Assembly (NCBI RefSeq): GCF_004359525.2
Contig: NZ_SCWC02000005.1
Coordinates: 1 to 64,000 of the forward strand
DNA: 64,000 nt
Source: Macrococcus equipercicus
Lineage (GTDB): Bacteria; Bacillota; Bacilli; Staphylococcales; Staphylococcaceae
Reading direction: 5' to 3'
Part shown: positions 42,495-52,020 of the stretch, piece after piece
Layout: each line of letters begins with the position of its first letter
How positions within the stretch are numbered: the first letter of the stretch is position 1
Translations under genes and position numbers: made by a program
Notes under the pieces: generated by a model
Databases searched by the model: none
What the model saw: only the letters and a program-made list of their open reading frames with translations
Told to the model about the DNA's origin: nothing

Positions 42495-45400
42495 GATGAC
42501 GTCTTCCTCCTTGCTGATGTCTTAGCATTTGTAGCCTGATGTTTATCGACCTGCTTTGATACTTTGTAGCCGTCCATCAGGATGTTCGGATTCTTATCAA
42601 GGATCTTGGCCATCAAGTCAATAATTTTGTCGAAGTTCTTGCTCTGTTTGCCCAGTTCTTTTTGCAGATCGGCAATCACTTTGTCGTTCGATTTGTTTCT
42701 GTCGTTCTTAATCTGCTCAATTTTACGATCTAACTGTTGAGCATAGACATCGTTCTTACCGACAACATTCAAGCGTTTGGCAGTAGCCACGATAGCCTTA
42801 GTCGCATTGTTCGCTACCTGCGTCTTTTTCGCTGTCGGCAGAGGTATCACCTTTTTAGTGCCTGTCATGTACTTTTTACTGCTTGCAGCTAAGCCGGTCT
42901 TTTGATTGTTTAAATTCTTAATCTGCTTGGCCTGACTGATGATTGACGGATCATAGATGATACCTGACTCAGACTTACCAGAATCACTCGCCAGTTTGTT
43001 AATCTTGCGCTGCATGTTATTGATAGAAGCAATGCCTGACTTGCCACCACGAAGCAATACTTTCACTTTGCCGTATGAGTTCTCGACACCGCCTTCAATC
43101 AATTCGCGTAGAATCTGTGGATCCAGTCCGAGTTTGCGCAGTTTGACTAAATCGTTATGGAATTCAAGCATGCGTTTGTAACGGTAGTTCATTACTGATA
43201 TAAAGTCTTTTGTTGAGTTGCCTGATGTAGCACCGAATCCGCCATAGTTCTTATAAGCATCACGAACTGACGTATTCAAGGACGCCTTTTCTTCAAGCGT
43301 GGTTTTGTACTTACCCTGTTTAGCAGCAAGCTGTGTACTGATGGCAGAACGCTTCTTGACGATGTTCTCAATCACGTTGCTCTTTAGTACTTCATTTCGC
43401 TTGACCGAGTTCAGATAATTAATCTGTGACTGAATCGCCTTATTCTCAGCACGGACATCAGCAATGACTTTCTTATTGCCTTTACTTTTACGGGCCTTCG
43501 CATAGTTGGCAGCTATCTTTGCCTGGTCTGCCTTGATGGTGCTGTTGACCTTCGCTCTGACAGCCTGGATGTTTTTCAACATTGTCTCAGGACTGTCTTT
43601 ATAGATGTTCTTCAGACCAGCACTCATAAGTGAGCCGATGTCCCCGTAACTCTTAACGAGGCCGGAGTAGTTGGTCGTACGGCTTCTACGCATCAAATTG
43701 TTAGAGATGCCACGCAGTATACCTGCTCTGTTAGTGACTCGTGTAGTCTGCGGCCGTTTAACAGCTGATGACTTGGATGTAGACTTCGCAGCTGACTTGA
43801 CCGGCACCAGAAGTTTACATCCGGCATAGATCATATCAGACGTCAGGCCATTGACCCGCTTAAGCTCCTTGACCGTCGTACCGAATGTACGGGCCAAGTC
43901 CCAAAGCGTATCACCCCAGACAATGTTGTGAGTACGAGTGGACTTCGATTTGGTTGTGCCGGATGACAACTTGATGAGCTTGTCATCGTTAACGATGTTG
44001 TTGGCTTGCGCCAGTAATGGCCGCGCTCTATGCTTCTTGCGTGGGTCGAGTGGAATAATCATTTCTGGATATTCTTCGCCTGCGATGACGGTCTCATTCT
44101 GGATGATGCCACCATTCGCGAATCGACGTAATCCGGATGGTCCCCAACCGCTTCTGCCATATGGCAAATCTCTGCGCCAATTACTGTTGTTGAAGAATGC
44201 CAGCAACTGATCATAGCCACGGCGCATGTTCTCATGGCCAGCAACCGCATATTTCCGGAACGTCTGCGGAACGTACTGCAGTAAACCTTGAGCCGGATTA
44301 CCACTCGCAGTATTAACATCCCAAACTGATGAAGACTGAACGACTTTTTCATTACCGGTAGATTCACGATTAATTTGAGCGATGATGCCTTTTAGTTCTC
44401 TGCTTGTTAAATCAACATTCATTTTAGCTGCAGCGCGTTTAATGGTACTTGCCCAGCTCTGTGCGTTACCTGCAATGCCATTGCCTTTACCTTTTGCATA
44501 ATGCTTTGCCCAATACTCTGGGTCAATCGAATCTTCGTTATATAAATAGCCGCGTCCTTTATTTACCTGCCAATGCAAGTGATCGCCGAAAGAGTTACCA
44601 GTATTACCAACTTTTCCGATAATCTGGCCAGCTGTAACACGGTCACCTTTTTTAACTGTTCTGCTGCCATTTAACATATGCATCAAAATGTGAGTAAATC
44701 CATCCGCGAATATCTGGACTTCATTACCACCAGATGGTTGATTCGGAGAGAACCAAGACTGAATAACTTCTCCTGTAATCGGAGACGGAACTGGTGTTCC
44801 AGCCGGCATTGCATAGTCAATACCTGCATGACCGCCTTTTTGCCATCCACGCCCTGCTGTTTTAGTCCAACTTGCAAATGGATTGTAACCACCACCTGCA
44901 GATTCGAACCATTCCTTGATTTTTCCTTGTAGCATAATCTTCAGTTTGCTGTAAGCCAGCTTTGCCATTGTACCCGTCATTCCCAGACCGCCGAAGTCAA
45001 TACCCATGCTGCCCATTACTTTATCAAGCAAGGCCTTTGGATTTTTAATGTAATCCATAACATCTCCGATAATATCTCCGGCTTTAGCCTTGACTGCACC
45101 TACAGTTTCCTTAAATTTTTTGCCAAGAGTTCCGATACCGTCCATCGCATTACCTGCCATGCCACGAATATCAAATTGCTTTGCGTTGGTCCAGAAATCA
45201 TCTTTATCTGTGCCTTTATCGAAGTGTGGCAGACGGCTCATATATGCATGTGTTTTACGTCCACTGTGTACTTTATCGCCTTTATCGAGTCTGACGAGCG
45301 TATCTTTTGCAGGCGTAAGGTACTTAGTGCCATTTGCTTTTTCGATGATTTCGCGACGGTACCCGCCTGGGCCATTACCTGGTCCACGGTCACCCACGAT

Positions 45401-48400
45401 AGCCATCGTAGGTTGTGCGATTGCACCGTTTCTAACAATTGCAGAAGAAGCACGCGTTCCAGTGTGAAGTTCTGGAATCTTATCCATAAGATTCTTCTTG
45501 GTGATGGCTTTAGAAATCGTATTGATTCCGCCAATCATTTTGTTCAGTCCCGAGATAGCCCCATTAGCCACAGATTTACCGAGATTTTGAGCCTTAGTTT
45601 TCATGCCTTCTTTAGCATTTGAGATGTAAGAACCTATACTATCAGTCCATTTTTTAGCACCGTTGTACATGCCCATAAATTTATCGACGGCATTTTTTTT
45701 CATACTGCCAGCAAATGAGCCAACATTTTTAGTGATTGATTCCCATCTATCATGCACTTTTTTGCCGGTTTCATCGTTCCATTTCTTGACGCCTTTATAC
45801 ATATCAAATGCACTGCCAACACCTTTCGACAGCATTTTTCCTGACCATTTAGCAACGCTGCCAGATGCTTCTTCCCACTTGGATTTTACTCGTCCTGTTT
45901 GAGCATCAATGTGCAGTGTAACACCTTTGTTTTGTGCGGCTGCTTCGTTAACCACTTTGTTATGCTGCTTTTCAGCATTTTTCTTTGACTCTTTGTACTG
46001 ACGTTCAGCATCCTTAATGATTGCATCGGCTTGTTTTTTGGATATTGACTTTGCCACATCGCGTTGATAAATAGCCTCATCAATCACTTTATCACGCTTC
46101 TGTTTTGCATTTTTTATGGATTCATTACGCTCTTTAGCAGAATGTTTGATGACTTCTGCCGCTGCTTCGAGTGAGAGTTTTGATTTATTCGATTTTAATC
46201 GTCCCAAAATAATTCGTTGTTCTTTTTCACTTTTAGAGAGAGAAGCCACAACTTTTTTATCCATCTGACTTTGCAGAGCGACAATCTTGTTTTCCTCAGA
46301 TTTAGTTAAAGCTCGTCGTTCCATTCGTGCTTTAGTATAGATAGCTTTTATATCATTCTGGATTAATTGTACAGCCTGAATCTCTTTAGAGTTACCTGTC
46401 TGTGCTTTTACAAGAATACGCTGTTCTTCAGCATTTGTTAGACCCCGCGTTGCTGAGAAGATGCCCCTGAGACCCGCGACTTCGCGCTGCTTGCGTTGCG
46501 CTATTTTTTTAAGCACACCGGACGACATGTCTGCATATAACTTCATCATCTCCAAGTACTGCTTTTCTCCGATTTTTTTATTCGACATACGCAGTTCTTC
46601 GAGCTTTTTTGAAGCCTTCATCGATAAATTAGTATAGCCTTTAAGTGCCGTTTCGGTTGAGCTGCTGACTCCTTTACCATATACATTTGTTTTATCAGTC
46701 GCTTTTGTGACTGCTTGATTCACCAGACCAAAGAATCCTTTTGCGGCTACACCTGCAGGAGACAATTCAAATCCTTTTTTAGCGACGTAGCCAAGGCCGT
46801 CTCCGGCTTTCTTAAATCCTGTGCCAATTTTTCCAACCCAGGAGAAATTCATCTGAGGTGCAATCTCTTTTAAAAGTTTGCCAGTGTTATCGACACCAGT
46901 CCGGAACCATCCGATGTGTTTATAGGCAAGCTTAAATCCTGCTGCTAGTAGTGTTACAGCAGTAAGAGTTATGCCTACCGGTCCAGTTACAAGACCGATT
47001 CCGGCACGAAGCAACCCGGCACCTCTTGCTAGTAGACCGACTGATCTCGTCGCACCGCCGGCGTTTTTGCCGAACACATTAAACATACCGCCAAGCTTTC
47101 CTACTGGTCCAGCAGATTTACCTAGAGTTTTTCCAGCCGTCATATTAGCAGTAGCATTAGCTTCAGCTGCTACTGTGTTAGCAGCATACTTACCAGACAG
47201 ACGGGCCAAGCCGTCAGCCGCAGTTCCCGTTGCTTTTGCCACAAGTCCTACTCCTACAATTACAGGTCCAGTAGCCGCAGCTACAAGTCCAATACCAACT
47301 GCAGTTTTTCTTGCCCAACCTGGCATCTCACTGAATTTAGTAGCTAGAGACTGCGCTCCATTCGCAAGTTCTCTGATATATGGTGTCATATCCTGTCCGA
47401 TTTGAATGCCGACAGTCTCAAAGGCGCCGCCCATTTCCTCTACCGCACCCTTAAGATTGTTCATCATGGCTTTAGAGGCTTTCTGTGATGCACCGTCTGA
47501 CTCTTCGAGTGACTTTGTCATCTTACCGATTTTGTCTGGACCTTGCTCCATCATAACGAGCATACCTGATACTGCCTCTTTACCAACCAACTGCGATAAG
47601 TTAGCTGCTTTCTGTGTATCAGTCATACCTTCCATTGAGCTTTCCAGATTGCGAACCAGCTGCTCCATACCGACGAAATTACCCGATGCATCTGAAACCT
47701 CCACGCCCATCTTGTTCATGAGCTTAGCGTTCTTTTCCGATGGATCCAGGAGGCCCAGTAATGCGCCACGTAAAGTGGTACCAGCTTGTTCACCCTTCAG
47801 ACCTGAATCAACCATCATACCGATAGAAGCAGACGTTTCTTCAAGGCTCATACCGAGTGACTTTGCAGGAGCCGCGGCGTATTTTAGTGCATACTCCATA
47901 TCAGTGATATCAGCAGCTGATTGATTGGCAGTTTGAGCGAGTACGTCAGCTACATGAGAAGACTTACCAGCTTCGATACCAAAGGCATTCATTGCACTGG
48001 CCATAACATTCGCAGTCTGAGTCATATCGCTTCCGGATGCTTCTGCAGCTGATATAATACCAGGCATCGCTGCCATAATCTGATTCGCATCATAACCTTT
48101 GGCAGCCATCTCCTCCATACCTTTGGCCACTTCAGACGCTGACTTGGTCGTGGATGCACCGAGTTCCATTGCGACACGTTTCATTTCTTCAAACTTCGAA
48201 CCTGTCGTGTCTGAGATTGCGCCGACACGTGACATCTGTGCATCAAAGTCCATCGCTGTCTTGACACCCATTGCACCAATACCAGCGAGTGGTGCAGTGA
48301 CGGCTAAGGACATTGACTGCCCGGTAGACGTCCATTTATCTCCAACGGACTTCAATTTAGAAGAATAGGCTTCCAGTTCCTTCTGCCGCTGTGTGAATGG

Positions 48401-49186
48401 TGAGTTCTTAATGGCCTCAGCCTTATTGAAGTCTTGTAATTCTTTTGTTGTCGCTGCAATATCGTCTTTTAGGTCGTTTAGTATCTTGGTCTGATCTTTG
48501 AGTGCTATATTCGCTTTGACTGCCTTCTCACTGTTCTCGCCGTAATCTTTAGTGAGCTTTCGTACTTCTGCAGCTTGAGCATAGACTGCTTTCTTCTGCA
48601 GTTCCATCTTGTCGTTGAGTGACTTGATCTTACCTTCAATCTGGCCATACTGATTACCAGCTAGTTTCATCTTGGACAAGTTATTTTGCCATTCCGCATC
48701 AACGAGCTTCATCTTGTCCTGGAGTGTCGCCTTGCTACGGGCCATCTCCTGTTCCTGCTTCAGTAACTTCGCCTGCTGTCCTTCAACTTTCTTCTGTTCA
48801 ATGGATGACTGCTTCATCTCATCAGTCATCTCACCGATAGACCGCTTCAAATTACCATATACGCCTTGCTGTTTAACCAGTTCTGCGTTCGCTTTGATGA
48901 CCTTTGTATGATTCTCACCATACTCTTTTGTTAAGTTCTCTACCTTACGCTTGTGCTCGTCTACAATCTTTGTCTGAATCTGTAGCTTGTCGTTCATACC
49001 TTTTACACTTGTAGACAATTTCTCTATACTACGATCTGACTGTTTAAATGTCGAAAGTGACGACTTCCATGTATTATCTGCAAGTTTCATCCTTGCATTA
49101 AGGTTCGACAGGCCACGAACCAGACTGGTGTCATTTAATCCCACTTCAACAACCGTCTTGCCGACGGGTTCTCCTATGACGCTCAT
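42491..49186 (-). CDS. Tail tape measure protein with M23, lytic transglycosylase and LysM domains
   Basis: 2,231 residues. N-terminal coiled coil (1-270), then a TP901-type core (about 285-640: MSLAVTAPLAGIGAMGVKTA, EVAKGMEEMAAKGYDANQI, GTTLRGALLGLLDPSEKNA). Hydrophobic segments follow near 680-800. An M23 peptidase domain at about 1440-1545 has HAGIDYAMPAGTPV and GDHLHWQV (zinc ligands His, Asp and the HLH pair). An SLT-type transglycosylase lies at about 1600-1700 (INRESTGNE with the catalytic Glu, GLLQYVPQTF). A LysM repeat at about 1750-1795 (VWGDTLWDLARTFGTT) binds peptidoglycan. A long helical C-terminal part completes it. Sets tail length and opens the wall at infection. Confidence 0.93.
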   Translation of the reverse strand: MSVIGEPVGKTVVEVGLNDTSLVRGLSNLNARMKLADNTWKSSLSTFKQSDRSIEKLSTSVKGMNDKLQIQTKIVDEHKRKVENLTKEYGENHTKVIKANAELVKQQGVYGNLKRSIGEMTDEMKQSSIEQKKVEGQQAKLLKQEQEMARSKATLQDKMKLVDAEWQNNLSKMKLAGNQYGQIEGKIKSLNDKMELQKKAVYAQAAEVRKLTKDYGENSEKAVKANIALKDQTKILNDLKDDIAATTKELQDFNKAEAIKNSPFTQRQKELEAYSSKLKSVGDKWTSTGQSMSLAVTAPLAGIGAMGVKTAMDFDAQMSRVGAISDTTGSKFEEMKRVAMELGASTTKSASEVAKGMEEMAAKGYDANQIMAAMPGIISAAEASGSDMTQTANVMASAMNAFGIEAGKSSHVADVLAQTANQSAADITDMEYALKYAAAPAKSLGMSLEETSASIGMMVDSGLKGEQAGTTLRGALLGLLDPSEKNAKLMNKMGVEVSDASGNFVGMEQLVRNLESSMEGMTDTQKAANLSQLVGKEAVSGMLVMMEQGPDKIGKMTKSLEESDGASQKASKAMMNNLKGAVEEMGGAFETVGIQIGQDMTPYIRELANGAQSLATKFSEMPGWARKTAVGIGLVAAATGPVIVGVGLVAKATGTAADGLARLSGKYAANTVAAEANATANMTAGKTLGKSAGPVGKLGGMFNVFGKNAGGATRSVGLLARGAGLLRAGIGLVTGPVGITLTAVTLLAAGFKLAYKHIGWFRTGVDNTGKLLKEIAPQMNFSWVGKIGTGFKKAGDGLGYVAKKGFELSPAGVAAKGFFGLVNQAVTKATDKTNVYGKGVSSSTETALKGYTNLSMKASKKLEELRMSNKKIGEKQYLEMMKLYADMSSGVLKKIAQRKQREVAGLRGIFSATRGLTNAEEQRILVKAQTGNSKEIQAVQLIQNDIKAIYTKARMERRALTKSEENKIVALQSQMDKKVVASLSKSEKEQRIILGRLKSNKSKLSLEAAAEVIKHSAKERNESIKNAKQKRDKVIDEAIYQRDVAKSISKKQADAIIKDAERQYKESKKNAEKQHNKVVNEAAAQNKGVTLHIDAQTGRVKSKWEEASGSVAKWSGKMLSKGVGSAFDMYKGVKKWNDETGKKVHDRWESITKNVGSFAGSMKKNAVDKFMGMYNGAKKWTDSIGSYISNAKEGMKTKAQNLGKSVANGAISGLNKMIGGINTISKAITKKNLMDKIPELHTGTRASSAIVRNGAIAQPTMAIVGDRGPGNGPGGYRREIIEKANGTKYLTPAKDTLVRLDKGDKVHSGRKTHAYMSRLPHFDKGTDKDDFWTNAKQFDIRGMAGNAMDGIGTLGKKFKETVGAVKAKAGDIIGDVMDYIKNPKALLDKVMGSMGIDFGGLGMTGTMAKLAYSKLKIMLQGKIKEWFESAGGGYNPFASWTKTAGRGWQKGGHAGIDYAMPAGTPVPSPITGEVIQSWFSPNQPSGGNEVQIFADGFTHILMHMLNGSRTVKKGDRVTAGQIIGKVGNTGNSFGDHLHWQVNKGRGYLYNEDSIDPEYWAKHYAKGKGNGIAGNAQSWASTIKRAAAKMNVDLTSRELKGIIAQINRESTGNEKVVQSSSVWDVNTASGNPAQGLLQYVPQTFRKYAVAGHENMRRGYDQLLAFFNNSNWRRDLPYGRSGWGPSGLRRFANGGIIQNETVIAGEEYPEMIIPLDPRKKHRARPLLAQANNIVNDDKLIKLSSGTTKSKSTRTHNIVWGDTLWDLARTFGTTVKELKRVNGLTSDMIYAGCKLLVPVKSAAKSTSKSSAVKRPQTTRVTNRAGILRGISNNLMRRSRTTNYSGLVKSYGDIGSLMSAGLKNIYKDSPETMLKNIQAVRAKVNSTIKADQAKIAANYAKARKSKGNKKVIADVRAENKAIQSQINYLNSVKRNEVLKSNVIENIVKKRSAISTQLAAKQGKYKTTLEEKASLNTSVRDAYKNYGGFGATSGNSTKDFISVMNYRYKRMLEFHNDLVKLRKLGLDPQILRELIEGGVENSYGKVKVLLRGGKSGIASINNMQRKINKLASDSGKSESGIIYDPSIISQAKQIKNLNNQKTGLAASSKKYMTGTKKVIPLPTAKKTQVANNATKAIVATAKRLNVVGKNDVYAQQLDRKIEQIKNDRNKSNDKVIADLQKELGKQSKNFDKIIDLMAKILDKNPNILMDGYKVSKQVDKHQATNAKTSARRKTSS

Positions 49187-49212
49187 TAAACTACCTCCTT
49201 CCCTAAAAAAAT

Positions 49213-49250
49213 AAACCTGTTAAAGCGTTCAGTTGAACGCTTCAAACAGG
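49213..49250 (-). terminator. Hairpin between tail chaperone and tape measure
   Basis: CCTGTTtgaAGCGTTC, AACT, GAACGCTTtaACAGG on the minus strand, followed by TTTATTTTTTT. It contains the stop of the chaperone T frame. Probably a partial terminator that lowers tape-measure expression relative to tail tube. Confidence 0.65.
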
Positions 49251-49501
49251 CTATAGACTCTTTTAGTCCTATTCACTTTCTTCTGTTCGTTTCTGACCAT
49301 TTCAAATTCATCTTCGACTGCAAGGTTATACTGATGCACATAATAGTGAAAGTCTCCATTCAGCAGTTCGATAGGACTGATGTTAAAATACTTTGCTATC
49401 ATGGCCATATTTTTATCAAGCTGCCGGATGACTTGATTCATTGTCAGTGATTCAACTTCTTCATCCGTTATTTCGCTTGATTCTCCAACGGAACTATAGC
49501 G
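49229..49501 (-). CDS. T extension of the tail assembly chaperone, reached by -1 frameshift
   Basis: This frame is open from the slippery site at 49501-49507 to the stop at 49229 (90 codons: RYSSVGESSEITDEEVES, then MNQVIRQLDKNMAMIAKYF and on). It would be fused to residues 1-139 of G, giving a 229-residue GT. An ATG at 49441 exists but has no good ribosome site. As in lambda gpG/gpGT, the T part recruits tail tube subunits to the tape measure. Confidence 0.75.
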   Translation of the reverse strand, partial: RYSSVGESSEITDEEVESLTMNQVIRQLDKNMAMIAKYFNISPIELLNGDFHYYVHQYNLAVEDEFEMVRNEQKKVNRTKRVYSLFEAFN

Positions 49502-49917
49502 TTTCCCAACGCACTTGCAAAGATTTGTGTCAGTGTGCCTTGATACTTACGTGCATCCAGACCATTCTGCAATTCTTCAAGTGTGAACTGATCATTAAAG
49601 TACATCACTGCAAGATTTTCGTACAAATTCAATATCTTTTCTTCAGTCTCAAAAGTGAACACGACAGGAATCAATTTACCTTCTTCATCACGTTCATAAT
49701 TTTCTTTACCGTCATGTTTAAAATTAAGTTTCTTTTCTTCATATTGAAGCTTAATCGCTTCACGGTAGACGTGTCCAGGTACTGATTCGGGGGCTTTGAT
49801 GACACGTTTTGCGCCCTTGTTATTAACTAATGTGATTGATTCTACAAATCCTAGTTCAACTTCTTCAGATTTTTCAGTTGCTACTTCTACTTCTGTGTTT
49901 AATAATTCTTTTGTCAT
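49468..49917 (-). CDS. Tail assembly chaperone G
   Basis: 149 residues, acidic start (TEVEVATEKSEEVELGFVES), then KAPESVPGHVYREAIKLQYE and FNDQFTLEELQNGLDARKYQ. Length, position between tail tube and tape measure, and the shift site near its 3' end identify it as the gpG-type chaperone. A minor part of ribosomes should shift at GGGAAAC to make GT. Confidence 0.8.
   Translation of the reverse strand: MTKELLNTEVEVATEKSEEVELGFVESITLVNNKGAKRVIKAPESVPGHVYREAIKLQYEEKKLNFKHDGKENYERDEEGKLIPVVFTFETEEKILNLYENLAVMYFNDQFTLEELQNGLDARKYQGTLTQIFASALGNAIVPLENQAK
49501..49507 (-). other. Programmed -1 ribosomal frameshift site (GGGAAAC)
   Basis: On the minus strand the codons read ttG GGA AAC, i.e. the heptamer G GGA AAC in exactly the frame needed for a -1 slip (X XXY YYZ). 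The -1 frame is then open for 90 codons. Lambda uses the near-identical GGGAAAG. Confidence 0.85.
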
Positions 49918-49939
49918 TATGGATTCCTACTTTCAAATA

Positions 49940-49979
49940 TTTTTATTTTGGCCAAAATAAAAAGGGGAATAATCCCCTC
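49940..49979 (-). terminator. Terminator after the 80-aa tail gene
   Basis: AGGGGA (49963-49968) and TCCCCT (49973-49978), followed on the minus strand by TTTTTATTTT; next to it is a perfect palindrome around TTTTGGCCAAAA. Likely reduces readthrough from tail tube into chaperone genes. Confidence 0.65.
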
Positions 49980-49982
49980 TGA

Positions 49983-50225
49983 TTAATTTTCTTCTAGTTC
50001 TTTGATGTAAGATTTACCGTTTGGATGGCTAAGCAGCTCTTGAATACGTTCTTCGCTCACTTTTTTGTTTGCTGGATTAGGATAAATATTATTGATCTCG
50101 TATTCTTTATAATTGTCCTGAGCATCTGTAAATGCACGGATTACTTCGTACTTCTTCGTTTTTGTTTCCGTTGATTTAGGAGTTTCTTCAGTTGTTTTAG
50201 TAGCTGTCTTTTTAGCTTCTGCCAT
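49983..50225 (-). CDS. Small tail-region phage protein (80 aa)
   Basis: Lys/Thr/Glu-rich first 30 residues (KKTATKTTEETPKSTETK), then YEVIRAFTDAQDNYKEYEIN and a C-terminal helix region (SEERIQELLSH). The second half resembles the small domains found as tail-tube accessories. AGGAGG before the ATG. Confidence 0.65.
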   Translation of the reverse strand: MAEAKKTATKTTEETPKSTETKTKKYEVIRAFTDAQDNYKEYEINNIYPNPANKKVSEERIQELLSHPNGKSYIKELEEN

Positions 50226-50238
50226 TGTTTATTCCTCC

Positions 50239-50883
50239 TTAAACGATTTCTGGACGTGGTTTCCAACCTTTAGGTTGCGCAGTCACGGGTGCCGGTTTGC
50301 TGAACACTTCGATGAAGAATTTATCTAACGTCGCATAGTCGTCTTTTTTAATGATGCGGCGACGCTCTTTGATGTTATCGCAGCGGCGCTGAGTAAACTC
50401 ACCACTCATTGAATGATTGCTGAAGTCTACTTTACCTTCTTCAGATGACTTGCCTTCATCGTCTCCAACTACATAAGTTCCTCGAGTGAATCCGATTGCT
50501 TCAACATCTTTGTTCAACCGTTCTTTGTAGAAGATTGTACCAACAACTGGAGGATCGATTACACCTCCATATTGAGTAACGAGTCCGTCTTCAGAAACCT
50601 CCATACCTGCTAACCAAGCGCGCAGTTCTAACGGCAGAGCAAACGCCTGTAAATCGACCTTAGAATCGCCTTGAGACACAGCTTCTTCCTGCTTCTCACC
50701 GTCGCCCCAGTTAGCTACGCTCTCCTGGTCTTTGTTTACTTTAATGTCCTGAGAGCCGCGCACATGATAGATTTCGCCGTAAGCTGCCGGCTTCCCTAAT
50801 TCGTCAGTCGTCAACTCCGCTAAGTGCATACCACTAATATTCACTGTTGAACCTAATGTTTCAGTGATCTTAATCATTGCCAT
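50239..50883 (-). CDS. Major tail (tube) protein
   Basis: 214 residues. Features shared with staphylococcal phage tube proteins: KITETLGSTVNISGMHLAEL, EIYHVRGSQDIKV, LPLELRAWLAGMEV, VVGTIFYKERLNKD, YTLD-like end YATLDKFFIEVF. Ribosome site AGGAGG is strong, as expected for an abundant product. Position after the tail completion genes fits. Confidence 0.85.
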   Translation of the reverse strand: MAMIKITETLGSTVNISGMHLAELTTDELGKPAAYGEIYHVRGSQDIKVNKDQESVANWGDGEKQEEAVSQGDSKVDLQAFALPLELRAWLAGMEVSEDGLVTQYGGVIDPPVVGTIFYKERLNKDVEAIGFTRGTYVVGDDEGKSSEEGKVDFSNHSMSGEFTQRRCDNIKERRRIIKKDDYATLDKFFIEVFSKPAPVTAQPKGWKPRPEIV

Positions 50884-50904
50884 AATGTGTTTCCTCCTAA
50901 AGTT

Positions 50905-51300
50905 TTAATAGATTTCTTCTTCTGATAATTCGTAAGCATAAAAATAGCGAGCAGCGTCACGATATAAAGTGACATTGTCCGCTACTTTTTCAGTATGTTG
51001 TTCTAATCTGTCTACAAATCCAAAGCCATGTTCCTTAAGCAACCTTTTAATTTTGTTACCGACCGTCAACAAGCCGTTCGTCTGCCAGATATCAATCTGG
51101 AAAAAGAGACCAGCTGCCATTATTTCGCCGTCTCCAAATTCAAGATCAGGTGTATCAAGTAGAGAAAGACGGATATACGGTGGTTTTGATTTCATCGTTT
51201 CAGGTATATCAGCAATCCTGATATTGTTTGCAGGTATAATACCTATTATTGAAGGATCACTGATAATAATGTCCCTTAAAAATTTGTATGGATCATCCAT
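50905..51300 (-). CDS. Tail completion / terminator protein (DUF3168-like)
   Basis: 131 residues: YKFLRDIIISDPSI, PPYIRLSLLDTPD, FFQIDIWQTNGLLTVGNKIK, the pattern of tail terminator proteins that cap the tube at the head end. Overlaps the upstream gene by 8 bp. Confidence 0.7.
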   Translation of the reverse strand: MDDPYKFLRDIIISDPSIIGIIPANNIRIADIPETMKSKPPYIRLSLLDTPDLEFGDGEIMAAGLFFQIDIWQTNGLLTVGNKIKRLLKEHGFGFVDRLEQHTEKVADNVTLYRDAARYFYAYELSEEEIY

Positions 51301-51673
51301 TCAAACCATACTCCTTTCGCATCACGGTGTGCATGGCATTCAGCCGTTTCTCATGAGAATCCTTGACAGCTTTAGTAATCTTGAGCTGCGGCTTCTGATG
51401 CACTGTGCCCCATTCAACGAAGTGGACACGATACTCAACTTTTGAACCTTCAGGCCATCCGATTTTTATAATCGTCTCGCCTTTCTCGTTCTTGTGTGAT
51501 TTACCGATTACCACTTTATCGCGGGCAGTCCCTTTATCGACAAATATATCTTTTTTGATTTGTGCTAATGTAATTTCTGCTCCGGCCTTAATGATTGCAT
51601 CTTCCGATCCCTTAATACGCTGTATCAGACTTTTAACTTTGCGATCATCAAAAGGTTTGATTTCTAAACTCAT
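51293..51673 (-). CDS. HK97 gp10-like head-tail protein
   Basis: 126 residues. DAIIKAGAEITLAQIKKDI, KIGWPEGSKVEYRVHFVEWG and HEKRLNAMHTVMRKEY match the gp10-type tail component that joins head and tail. AAAGGAAA before the ATG. Overlaps both neighbours. Confidence 0.75.
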   Translation of the reverse strand: MSLEIKPFDDRKVKSLIQRIKGSEDAIIKAGAEITLAQIKKDIFVDKGTARDKVVIGKSHKNEKGETIIKIGWPEGSKVEYRVHFVEWGTVHQKPQLKITKAVKDSHEKRLNAMHTVMRKEYGLNG

Positions 51674-52020
51674 AGAGTTTTCCTTTCAATAACCAGATAC
51701 ATGTATTTCTGCCTCGAATCTTCATCCAGGACATCGATAATAGCGTACCTGTTACCCTTGTATTCGACGGTCATGTCAGTTGTAATGCCAACCTTATAGC
51801 GTATTCGAAACTGCAGCAGATTGCTTGTACCAGCTTGAACGGATAACTCATAATCTTTGGAACGATTATCTATAAGTTCCGCCCAACATTTGTGATAAAC
51901 ATCTTCAGTGGGGTTGCTCCATCCATCTTCAGAAACATCATCAGTTGCGTAAATAATTAATCGTTTATCCAGCTGGCCAACTTTCTCAGTAGTATACTGA
52001 CGCTTTTTAAACCGAGGCAT
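51670..52020 (-). CDS. Head closure protein (SPP1 gp16-like head-tail adaptor)
   Basis: 116 residues from the ATG at 52020, which has GGAGG upstream (an ATG 21 bp earlier is less well placed). GQLDKRLIIYATDDVSEDGW, CWAELIDNRSKDYELSVQA, FRIRYKVGITTDMTVEYKGN and YAIIDVLDED are typical of head-tail joining proteins that close the capsid portal. Confidence 0.75.
   Translation of the reverse strand: MPRFKKRQYTTEKVGQLDKRLIIYATDDVSEDGWSNPTEDVYHKCWAELIDNRSKDYELSVQAGTSNLLQFRIRYKVGITTDMTVEYKGNRYAIIDVLDEDSRQKYMYLVIERKTL

Noticed and set aside
46971-47924. Plus-strand open frames antisense to the tape measure
   Set aside because: Proline- and serine-rich shadows of the Ala/Gly/Lys-rich tape measure codons, without ribosome sites.
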